A stretch of DNA of 5,874 nucleotides from Flaviramulus sp. (GTDB taxonomy: Bacteria > Bacteroidota > Bacteroidia > Flavobacteriales > Flavobacteriaceae). The notes below the pieces were generated by a model. That model searched no databases, was not told the DNA's origin, and saw nothing but the letters and a program-made list of their open reading frames with translations. This document shows, one piece after another, positions 1 to 5,874 of this stretch (within the stretch, counting starts at the first letter, position 1; each line of letters begins with the position of its first letter). A program made the translations under genes and the position numbers. Location of the stretch: assembly GCA_023255235.1 (NCBI GenBank), contig JALRJA010000237.1, positions 1 through 5,874 on the forward strand. The letters run 5' to 3'.

Positions 1-999
1 GTAATTTATGTTTCTGTTAGAATTAATGCGGGTTCACAAGCAGGAGCATTGGTTAGTAAAGGTATGGCTGCACTTGGCACAGCTTTTAGAGTAGGAAGTT
101 ATACCAATGCAAACCCTCAAGATAATTACTTAAACTTTGTATCTGTTATGGCTACAGAAGATAATTCAGAAGTAGCTTTTAGTAATTTACCAACTGGTTT
201 AATTATAGAAAATTACTCAGGCACCACGCCTGTAAATGTTACACTAAACAAAGGCGAAAGTTACACTATAGCAACAAACAGCGATTATGCTGTTGCAAAT
301 AGAGATGGTTTAATAGGCTGTTTAGTGAGTTCTAACAAACCTATTGTTGTTAATTGTGGTTCTGCAAATGGTAGTTTTCATAACGGTAATGCTAGAGACT
401 ACGGTATAGATCAAATTGTAGGTGCTGATAAAGTAGGAACAGAATATATTTTTGTAAAGGGAAATGGAGAAAATGGATGGGAAAATGTATTACTAGTGGC
501 ACACACAAACAATACAAGTATTAGTATTAATGGAAACAACAACATAGCTTCTATAAACGCTGGCGAGTATTACCTTATTGAAGGAAATCAATACAGTTCT
601 GCAGGTAATATGTATGTACAAACTTCACAACCCGTTTTTGCTTATCAAGGTATTGGTGCTACTACAAGTGAGGCTAACCAAGGTATGTTTTTTGTTCCGC
701 CATTAAGTTGCGAAACACGTGGCAATCTAGACAACATTGCCCATATTGAAACTATTGGAAGTACACCCTATGATGGAGGCGTTTCTATTGTTGCCAAAGT
801 GGGCACAACAGTTACCATAAACAATTTACCGCTATCTAACTTTAACACAGTTGGTCCAAGTGTTGTAATTGGTAAAACAGATTATGTAACCTACAAAGTA
901 ATAGGGCTTACTGGAAATATATCCGTACAAAGTTCAGATGAATTATATTGTGCTTATTTTAATTACAATGGTGCTGCTACTTCTGGTAGTTTTTATTCA
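1..999 (+). other. IgGFc-binding-like N-terminal domain (within first CDS)
   Basis: Codons 1-333 resemble the IgGFc-binding-protein N-terminal domain family found in mucin-like animal proteins and in many bacterial surface proteins. Visible hallmarks are a strand-rich start with ALVSKG, then NYLNFVSVMATED, a GCLVSSNKPIVVNCG stretch, DQIVGADKVGTEYIFVKG, a QPVFAYQG strand and the FFVPPLSC motif ending at Cys237. In animals the family is named for binding the Fc part of IgG. In bacteria no such binding should be assumed, and a general role in adhesion is an inference. The beginning of the domain may lie upstream of base 1. Confidence 0.72.
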
Positions 1000-3900
1000 G
1001 GCTTTCCAAGCCCTCCTGAAATTAATTTTGATGCAGAATTTGTAACACTTGGAAACTGCATTCCTAATATCACCTTTGAAGCTGCCAATATGCAACCCTT
1101 TGATAGTTTTCAATGGCTTTTTGATAATGGGTCTGGTTTTGTTGATTTAATGAATCCTAATACACAATTAACACCAACAATGCCTGGAAAATACAAACTA
1201 GCAGGATTAATTGCTTGTACAGGTGACGTAATTGAATCTATTGAAATACCTATCAGCATTTGCCCCGATGACATTGATAACGATGGTATTATTGACAACC
1301 TAGATGTTGATAATGACAACGATGGTATCTTAAATTGTTTAGAATCTAGAGGTGATGTAGCATTAAATTTGAGTAATATAGCTAATCCAGAATTAATTTT
1401 TCAAGATAACTCAAGAGATGCTAGTATGGCAACTGGCGTATTCAATCAAACTAGTAGCTCGGGAAACACAAATGCATTTACTGGAAATAGCTCGGGCGGT
1501 TTTTATAGCAATTTATCTAGTGATATTGCTGCTGAAAATAACTATAGCATATCCTTTACAGAATTAGTAAATATAAAATACCAAGAGTCAATTTCACATA
1601 CTGCCGTTGAAGGAGAATCTTTTATTGTAAAAATTTTGCCCGTAAATAAAAACATAACACTTTTAGATCCCGATAATCGCTTATTAATAGACACTAATTT
1701 TGATGGTGTTTATGAAACGGGCATCACTCAAATTTCTGGCTCTGAAATTCATTTTAAAATCAATCCATCACCAAACGGCTCAGCACCCTATCAATTTTTA
1801 GCCAACCAAGTAAATGGGTTTACATTTATTCATAAATTAGAAAACACTACAACTAATTCAATTTTTACAGGTGCACTTTCCCTTTCCTGTTTTAAAAAAG
1901 ATACTGATTCAGACGGTGTTATTGATGCTCTAGATTTAGATGCCGATAATGATGGTATTCCTGACTTAATTGAAAACCAAGGAACACTTGTTACGCTTTC
2001 TGGAGTTGATGCCGACTCTAATGGTTTAGATGATGTGTTTAACATTAACACTTTACCAATAGATACCGACAGCGATTTAATATTAGATTTTTTAGACTTA
2101 GATAGCGATAATGACGGTATTTACGACCTAATTGAAACAGGACACTTAGGAACTCTATCAGACACTAATTTAGATGGAATTGTAGATGGTGGATACGGTC
2201 TTAATGGTTGGGCAGATGCTGCTGAAACTTCGGCTGATAGTAACTTAATTGATTTTATTTTAAATGATTTTGATAGTGATGGTGTTTTTTCATACCTAGA
2301 CTTAGATTCTGATGGTGATGGTTGTAGCGATGTCTTAGAAGCTGGTTTCTCTGACCCTAATGCCGATCAATTATTAGGCGATATTCCGCAAACTGTTAAC
2401 ACAAATGGTTTAGTATCTAATGCTTCAAATGGGTATTCAATACCCAATAGCGATTACTTAAATTTTGCTCCTATTTCTATAACAAATCAGCCCGTAGATA
2501 TTGAAGCCTGTGAAGGGTCTAACAATAGCTTTTCTATTGTATCGAATACCTTTGACACCATTCAATGGGAAACATCTACAGATGGTATTAACTGGACTAC
2601 AATTACTGATGATGCGATATATTCTAACTCTCAAACTGATAATTTATTAATTTCTAATACACCACTTGCTCTAAACGGTTATTTCTACAGAGCATTACTA
2701 AACAGAATCGGTAATAGTTGCTCTTTATATTCTAATGCCATTCAAATTACCGTTCACCCTTTGCCTGTTATTAACGCTACCGCTGAATTAATTCAATGTG
2801 ATGATGATGACCCTAGTACACTAGGATATAGCACCTTTAATTTAACTGAGGTAAATAATGAAATTTCTGCCAATGCAAACAATGAAACCTTTTCATACTT
2901 CTTAAGTGAAACAGCTGCTCAATTAGGCGATACAAATAGCACAGATTATATAAACAATCCCACAACATTTATAAACCAAACCATAAGTTCAAATCGTGTT
3001 TGGGCTCGTGTAGAAAGTACTTTTGGATGTTTTAGACTTGCTGAAATACAATTATATGTTTCAACTACTGTTATACCTTCAAACTACTTAGCTACATTCA
3101 ATCAATGTGATGATTTTTTAGACTTAAATGGTAATAACAACATCAACAATGATAATACCGATGGCATTGCAACCTTTGATTTTAGCAGTGTAACAACTAC
3201 TATTTTAAGCTTTATCCCTCCAGGACAAAACCCATTACCACCACGCTATTTTAGAAATGAAGCCGATGCACTTGCCGAAGCAAATGAAATTACTGATATT
3301 AGTAATTATAGAAATATTGGCTACCCAAACTCTCAAAATATTTATGTTAGAGTAGATAGTGATATAGCCAACGACTGTTTAGGTTTGGGTGCCCACATAC
3401 GCTTAACCGTTGAATCACTTCCTGTTTTAAACCCTATCAATATACCTCGCCAATGCGATGATGATACTGATGGCGTTTTCCCTTTTGATGTATCTCAATT
3501 AGAAAACGATTTACTGGGTATGCAAAACCCAGCTAATTTTACAGTTTCCTATTTTGACCAAAATGGCAACTCATTACCAAGCCCTTTACCAAATCCATTT
3601 GTAACAACAAGTCAAACTATCACTGTTCGTTTAACAAATAACACAACATTGGCTCCAGATGGTCCATGCTATAATGAAATACCTTTAGAGTTTATTGTTG
3701 ACCAGCTACCTATAGCAAACCCAGTACCTCAACAAATTGTATGTGATGGCAGTGATGGTGATATTGATGATGACGGGTTTTTCCCTTTTGATACTTCTTC
3801 CTTTGAAAATACCATTAGAGGCTCTCAAACGGGTATGACTATTTTGTATAATTATATTGATGAAAATGGAATAACAGTTTCTAATAGTCCTAATTTACCA

Positions 3901-4770
3901 AACCCGCTATTTTCTCAATCACAAACTATAACTACTGAGGTTATAAACCCTGTAAATAATACCTGTTCGGCTACAACCAATATAGAACTAGTTGTTAACC
4001 CCTTACCAGATTTTGTGGTTGATACTCCGCAGATTGTATGTTCTTCAAATCCAACATTCTCTATCATATTAGACCCTATTGAAGCCAATAATACCGAAAC
4101 TTTTAGCTATGAATGGCTTTACTCAAGTTTAGATGGAACTATTGTTAACCAGTTTACTTCTAACAATGAAACCTTAACAGTTTCAAACCCTGGAACCTAT
4201 ACTGTTACTTTAACTAAAACAGATGGTACTAATTGCTACAGAACAAGAACTATTTTTGTTGATGCCTCCGAATTAGCAACCATTACATTAGATGATTTAA
4301 CTATTATTGATTTGTCTGAAAATAATTCGGTTACTATAAACACGTCTAATTTAGGTAATGGCAATTATCAATTTGCTTTAAGTGAACAAGGCACAAATAA
4401 TATTCAATATCAAGACGAACCGTTTTTTGACAACGTAAACCCCGGACTTTACACCTTATATGTAAGAGATAGTATTTGTGGTTTTGTAACATTAGATGTT
4501 TCTGTAATTGGTTCTCCAAAATTCTTTACACCTAACGATGATGGTGTTAATGATTTTTGGCAAATAAAAGGCTTAAGCAATACTGTTCAACCTAATAGTA
4601 CCGTTTTAATTTTTAACCGTTATGGAAAACTATTAAAACAACTTTTAATACAATCAAACGGTTGGGATGGCACCTTTAATGGTGTTAAATTACCAACCGA
4701 TGATTATTGGTTTAAACTCTTGCTTGAAGATGGCAGAGAATATTCAGGACACTTTACTCTAAAAAGATAA
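1..4770 (+). CDS. Giant T9SS type B surface protein with IgGFc-binding-like, TSP3-like and Ig-like modules (5' partial)
   Basis: A secreted mosaic protein, probably a surface adhesin or matrix protein exported by Sec and then T9SS. The frame is open from base 1 to TAA at 4768-4770 (1589 residues visible), so the signal peptide and true start lie upstream. Domains by visible codon: 1-333 IgGFc-binding-like (DYGIDQIVGADKVGTEYIFV at 133, PVFAYQG near 211, FFVPPLSC near 230); 338-422 Ig/PKD-like with Cys353 and Cys406; 424-448 a TSP3-like Asp repeat; 449-633 an unassigned beta-rich domain; 634-780 three more Asp repeats; about 822-922 Ig-like with Trp856; 921-1425 five Cys-paired modules; 1426-1504 a penultimate beta domain; 1505-1589 the sorting domain. 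It is rich in Asn, Thr, Ser and Asp, with no catalytic motif seen. The family assignments are from recognition, not a search. The ligand is unknown. A similar secreted-type gene follows after 59 nt. Confidence 0.93.
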   Translation, partial: VIYVSVRINAGSQAGALVSKGMAALGTAFRVGSYTNANPQDNYLNFVSVMATEDNSEVAFSNLPTGLIIENYSGTTPVNVTLNKGESYTIATNSDYAVANRDGLIGCLVSSNKPIVVNCGSANGSFHNGNARDYGIDQIVGADKVGTEYIFVKGNGENGWENVLLVAHTNNTSISINGNNNIASINAGEYYLIEGNQYSSAGNMYVQTSQPVFAYQGIGATTSEANQGMFFVPPLSCETRGNLDNIAHIETIGSTPYDGGVSIVAKVGTTVTINNLPLSNFNTVGPSVVIGKTDYVTYKVIGLTGNISVQSSDELYCAYFNYNGAATSGSFYSGFPSPPEINFDAEFVTLGNCIPNITFEAANMQPFDSFQWLFDNGSGFVDLMNPNTQLTPTMPGKYKLAGLIACTGDVIESIEIPISICPDDIDNDGIIDNLDVDNDNDGILNCLESRGDVALNLSNIANPELIFQDNSRDASMATGVFNQTSSSGNTNAFTGNSSGGFYSNLSSDIAAENNYSISFTELVNIKYQESISHTAVEGESFIVKILPVNKNITLLDPDNRLLIDTNFDGVYETGITQISGSEIHFKINPSPNGSAPYQFLANQVNGFTFIHKLENTTTNSIFTGALSLSCFKKDTDSDGVIDALDLDADNDGIPDLIENQGTLVTLSGVDADSNGLDDVFNINTLPIDTDSDLILDFLDLDSDNDGIYDLIETGHLGTLSDTNLDGIVDGGYGLNGWADAAETSADSNLIDFILNDFDSDGVFSYLDLDSDGDGCSDVLEAGFSDPNADQLLGDIPQTVNTNGLVSNASNGYSIPNSDYLNFAPISITNQPVDIEACEGSNNSFSIVSNTFDTIQWETSTDGINWTTITDDAIYSNSQTDNLLISNTPLALNGYFYRALLNRIGNSCSLYSNAIQITVHPLPVINATAELIQCDDDDPSTLGYSTFNLTEVNNEISANANNETFSYFLSETAAQLGDTNSTDYINNPTTFINQTISSNRVWARVESTFGCFRLAEIQLYVSTTVIPSNYLATFNQCDDFLDLNGNNNINNDNTDGIATFDFSSVTTTILSFIPPGQNPLPPRYFRNEADALAEANEITDISNYRNIGYPNSQNIYVRVDSDIANDCLGLGAHIRLTVESLPVLNPINIPRQCDDDTDGVFPFDVSQLENDLLGMQNPANFTVSYFDQNGNSLPSPLPNPFVTTSQTITVRLTNNTTLAPDGPCYNEIPLEFIVDQLPIANPVPQQIVCDGSDGDIDDDGFFPFDTSSFENTIRGSQTGMTILYNYIDENGITVSNSPNLPNPLFSQSQTITTEVINPVNNTCSATTNIELVVNPLPDFVVDTPQIVCSSNPTFSIILDPIEANNTETFSYEWLYSSLDGTIVNQFTSNNETLTVSNPGTYTVTLTKTDGTNCYRTRTIFVDASELATITLDDLTIIDLSENNSVTINTSNLGNGNYQFALSEQGTNNIQYQDEPFFDNVNPGLYTLYVRDSICGFVTLDVSVIGSPKFFTPNDDGVNDFWQIKGLSNTVQPNSTVLIFNRYGKLLKQLLIQSNGWDGTFNGVKLPTDDYWFKLLLEDGREYSGHFTLKR
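1270..2340 (+). repeat. Four dispersed 25-residue TSP3-like Asp repeats (protein level)
   Basis: Four units of exactly 25 codons lie at 1270-1344, 1900-1974, 2062-2136 and 2266-2340. The first half follows DxDSDGxxDxL and the second half DLDxDNDGIxDxxE. The unit at 1900 starts DTDSDGVIDALDLDADNDG. Such Asp/Asn spacing is typical of thrombospondin type 3 or EF-hand-loop calcium-binding repeats, which stiffen extracellular stalks; calcium binding here is inferred from that family. Unit 3 has Leu in place of the first Gly (DTDSDLILD), and unit 4 has a Ser-Tyr pair in place of the central Asp. Degenerate Asp motifs also occur between units (DADSNGLDD near 2008, DTNLDGIVDGG near 2161). The four units are not contiguous: 555 nt separate units 1 and 2, 87 nt units 2 and 3, and 129 nt units 3 and 4. 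Confidence 0.85.
1345..1899 (+). other. Unassigned beta-rich domain between Asp repeats 1 and 2 (within first CDS)
   Basis: Codons 449-633 (185 residues) separate the first TSP3-like unit from the second. The stretch is rich in Ser, Asn and Thr, with alternating hydrophobic residues that suggest beta strands. Landmarks are SSSGNTNAFTGNSSGGFYS, a FTELVNIKYQES strand, FIVKILPVNKNITLLD and a Ca-loop-like DTNFDGVYETG. The latter part (GFTFIHKLENTTTNSIFTGA) leads straight into Cys-Phe-Lys-Lys and the next Asp repeat. I do not recognise a named family. It could be a lectin-like or jelly-roll carbohydrate-binding fold, but that is only a guess from its composition and position. Confidence 0.5.
2761..4275 (+). 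repeat. Five tandem Cys-paired modules of about 100 residues, QCDDD type (protein level)
   Basis: Five consecutive divergent modules each begin with a Cys followed in most copies by Asp, usually as QCDDD, and carry a second Cys near the end. The first cysteines are at codons 937, 1036, 1152, 1248 and 1347 (spacing 99, 116, 96, 99). The second cysteines are at 1010, 1126, 1223, 1322 and 1412. Modules 1-4 share a following aromatic-Asp strand (STFNLTEV, ATFDFSSV, FPFDVSQL, FPFDTSSF), and most junctions carry a Leu-Pro linker (HPLP, ESLP, DQLP, NPLP). Module 5 (IVCSSNPTFSI, then FSYEWLYSS) looks more Ig/PKD-like. These modules are common in long flavobacterial T9SS surface proteins and probably form an extended stalk. 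Intramodule disulfides are inferred from the pairing pattern only. Confidence 0.8.
4513..4767 (+). other. Type B T9SS C-terminal sorting domain (within first CDS)
   Basis: The last 85 residues match the gliding-motility-associated, CHU_C-like C-terminal domain. They show FFTPNDDGVNDFWQIKG, then the strand VLIFNRYGKLL, the GWDGTFNG turn, LPTDDYWFKL and the final SGHFTLKR. In Bacteroidota this domain sends Sec-exported proteins through the type IX secretion system to the cell surface or medium. By analogy with SprB of Flavobacterium johnsoniae, type B substrates tend to need a dedicated PorP/SprF-family outer-membrane partner. No such gene is visible here. The domain is complete and ends at the gene's own stop, so the C-terminus of this protein is intact. 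Confidence 0.93.
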
Positions 4771-4786
4771 TTCTATCCTATATATC

Positions 4787-4813
4787 CATACAAAAAGCGT
4801 TATTTTTGTTATG
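4787..4813 (+). terminator. AT-rich imperfect inverted repeat, possible weak terminator of first gene
   Basis: CATACAAAAA (4787-4796) can pair with TTTTTGTTATG (4803-4813). This makes a 10-bp stem with one bulged T (4810) and the loop GCGTTA. Only two pairs are G-C and no T-run follows the stem, so it is a poor match to a classical intrinsic terminator. It is the only hairpin-like structure I see in the 59-nt gap, starting 16 nt after the stop of the first gene. It overlaps the promoter-like box at 4801-4808. Chance pairing in AT-rich DNA remains possible. Confidence 0.3.
4801..4808 (+). promoter_or_regulatory. Candidate Bacteroidota -7 promoter box (TATTTTTG)
   Basis: TATTTTTG matches the Bacteroidota sigma consensus TAnnTTTG exactly and ends 21 nt before the ATG of the second gene. 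Transcription would start near 4813-4816, leaving a leader of only about 15 nt. No TTG or TTTG -33 element is present 17-23 nt upstream, where the sequence reads ATCCTATAT. The short motif is also likely to occur by chance in AT-rich DNA. Read-through from the first gene is the main alternative way the second gene could be expressed. Confidence 0.33.
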
Positions 4814-4829
4814 CGTTGTTACTTGATTT

Positions 4830-5874
4830 ATGAAACACCCTATTTTCATACTCACAACTGTTTTTTGCTATCAATTGTTTGCTCAAAATGTTCAAGTTGA
4901 TAGTCAAACCTATACACCCCAACAACTCATAGAAAACATTCTAATTGGTAGTAATTGTATAACTAATGTAAGAGTAACAAATGTTGTTGGTGGTAATTTT
5001 GGCGGTACAGACCAAAGTTATGGCTATTTTGATGCAACAGGCACTAATTTCCCTTTTCAAAGCGGAGTTGTTTTATCTACAGGAAGGTTGCGTAATGTTC
5101 AAGGTCCCAATAATTCTTTAAGTGATGATAATGCTCCCAATTGGGGTGGCGATAACGATTTGGAAAATATTTTAAACGAACACAACACGCTCAATGCTAC
5201 CGTAATTGAGTTTGAGTTTACCGCTACTGCAAATTTAATTAGTTTTAGATATATTTTTGCTTCTGAAGAATATCAAGAAAACAATCCTAATACTTGTATA
5301 TATTCAGATTTATTTGGATTTTTAATTCGTAATACGAATGACACTCAGTATCAAAACATAGCCCTAATTCCAAATACACAAACACCTGTAAAAGTAACTA
5401 CCGTTCACCCTGCAATACCTAATGGATGTCCACAGCAAAATGAAGCCTATTTTGGAAGTTGGAACAACTCTAATGCACCCATAAATTTTAACGGTCAAAC
5501 CGCCGTTTTAACAGCAGTAGCCAACACTATCCCTAATGAAACCTATCATGTAAAATTGGTTATTGCTGATGAACAAAACCACAGATATGATTCGGCGGTG
5601 TTTTTAGAAGCCCGAAGCTTTCAATTAAGAACAGATTTAGGAGTTGACAGGTTAATTTCAACAAATAATCCGTTATGTGAAAATGAAACTCTAACACTTG
5701 ATGCTACTCAATTAGAAGCCACTAATTATAAATGGTTTAAAAATGGTCATGAAATCTTTGGTGAAACAAATCATAATTATACCGTTAGAGATGAAGGTGT
5801 TTATGAAGTTGAAATAGAATTACTAGGAAATTGTTTTTCCTATGGCAACATAAATGTTGAATCTTTACAAAACC
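4830..5874 (+). CDS. Choice-of-anchor L domain secreted protein with Ig/PKD-like region (3' partial)
   Basis: A probable large surface protein, of which the first 348 codons are visible before the window ends. The ATG at 4830 is supported by an in-frame TGA just upstream at 4824-4826 and by a signal peptide directly after it: MKHPIFILTTVFCYQLFA, with likely cleavage before Gln19. Residues about 25-265 are a choice-of-anchor L domain. Its signature strands are SGVVLSTGRL (78-87), ISFRYIFASEEYQE (137-150), SDLFGFLI (159-166) and VKLVIADEQNHRYDSAVFLE (241-260). Residues about 270-345 look Ig/PKD-like, with Cys283, YKWFKNG and Cys335. The domain's name reflects that its carriers use varied C-terminal anchors; a T9SS sorting domain is expected here but lies outside the window. 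It sits 59 nt downstream of another T9SS protein gene. No Shine-Dalgarno is seen, as is usual in this phylum. Its ligand is unknown. Confidence 0.9.
   Translation, partial: MKHPIFILTTVFCYQLFAQNVQVDSQTYTPQQLIENILIGSNCITNVRVTNVVGGNFGGTDQSYGYFDATGTNFPFQSGVVLSTGRLRNVQGPNNSLSDDNAPNWGGDNDLENILNEHNTLNATVIEFEFTATANLISFRYIFASEEYQENNPNTCIYSDLFGFLIRNTNDTQYQNIALIPNTQTPVKVTTVHPAIPNGCPQQNEAYFGSWNNSNAPINFNGQTAVLTAVANTIPNETYHVKLVIADEQNHRYDSAVFLEARSFQLRTDLGVDRLISTNNPLCENETLTLDATQLEATNYKWFKNGHEIFGETNHNYTVRDEGVYEVEIELLGNCFSYGNINVESLQN

Noticed and set aside
49..51. TTG as the start codon of the first gene
   Set aside because: The frame is open upstream to base 1, and the residues before the TTG (VIYVSVRINAGSQAGA) continue the same domain. 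No signal peptide follows the TTG, although the protein carries a T9SS sorting domain and must be exported.
1110..1319. Antisense open frame of about 69 codons
   Set aside because: It lies wholly inside the first gene opposite well-supported domains. Its Ser/Ile-rich product is what the reverse complement of Asp- and Asn-rich codons gives.
1830..2051. Antisense open frame of about 73 codons
   Set aside because: It lies opposite the Asp-rich repeats. The sense frame has clear conserved units, and the antisense product shows no domain or start signal of its own.
1270..2340. Asp-rich repeats as a DNA-level tandem repeat or recombination hotspot
   Set aside because: The units are similar as protein but differ in codons and are separated by 87-555 nt, so there is no long near-identical DNA repeat to support recent recombination.
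4811..4903. Alternative ATG at 4811 ahead of the second gene
   Set aside because: It is in a different frame, stops after about 30 codons and gives no signal peptide. The ATG at 4830 leads directly into a signal peptide and a recognisable domain.
1..5874. CRISPR array, RNA gene, insertion sequence or phage element
   Set aside because: Almost the whole window is coding. No regularly spaced identical repeats, tRNA- or rRNA-like sequence, transposase or terminal inverted repeats were seen by eye.

Overview
The window is AT-rich bacterial DNA that looks like a member of the Bacteroidota, most likely Flavobacteriia. The evidence is a C-terminal sorting domain of the type IX secretion system (T9SS, type B), thrombospondin-3-like Asp repeats, tandem QCDDD-type beta modules, a choice-of-anchor L domain, a TAnnTTTG promoter-like box and no Shine-Dalgarno sequence. 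The whole window is devoted to two very large secreted cell-surface proteins on the + strand, and both are cut by the window edges.

Positions 1-4770 hold the 3' part (1589 codons plus stop) of a giant mosaic surface protein. In order it has an IgGFc-binding-like beta domain (nt 1 to about 1000), an Ig/PKD-like domain (about 1012-1266), and one Asp-rich 25-residue repeat (1270-1344). An unassigned beta-rich domain follows (1345-1899), then three more 25-residue repeats (1900-2340) and a second Ig-like domain (about 2464-2766). The C-terminal part has five Cys-paired modules of roughly 100 residues (2761 to about 4275), a penultimate beta domain (4276-4512) and a type B T9SS sorting domain (4513-4767). 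The true start codon lies upstream of the window.

Positions 4771-4829 are a 59-nt gap. It contains an AT-rich imperfect inverted repeat, and an exact match to the Bacteroidota -7 promoter box lies inside that repeat.

Positions 4830-5874 hold the first 348 codons of a second gene: a signal peptide, a choice-of-anchor L domain and the start of an Ig/PKD-like region, running off the end of the window.

Both products should be exported by Sec. The first should then cross the outer membrane by T9SS; for the second this is inferred, because its C-terminus is not visible. They look like adhesins or matrix proteins rather than enzymes, since no catalytic motif is recognisable. I do not see a clearly new multi-gene system. 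The main points of interest are the domain architecture of the first protein, the unassigned domain between its Asp repeats, and the compact intergenic region.
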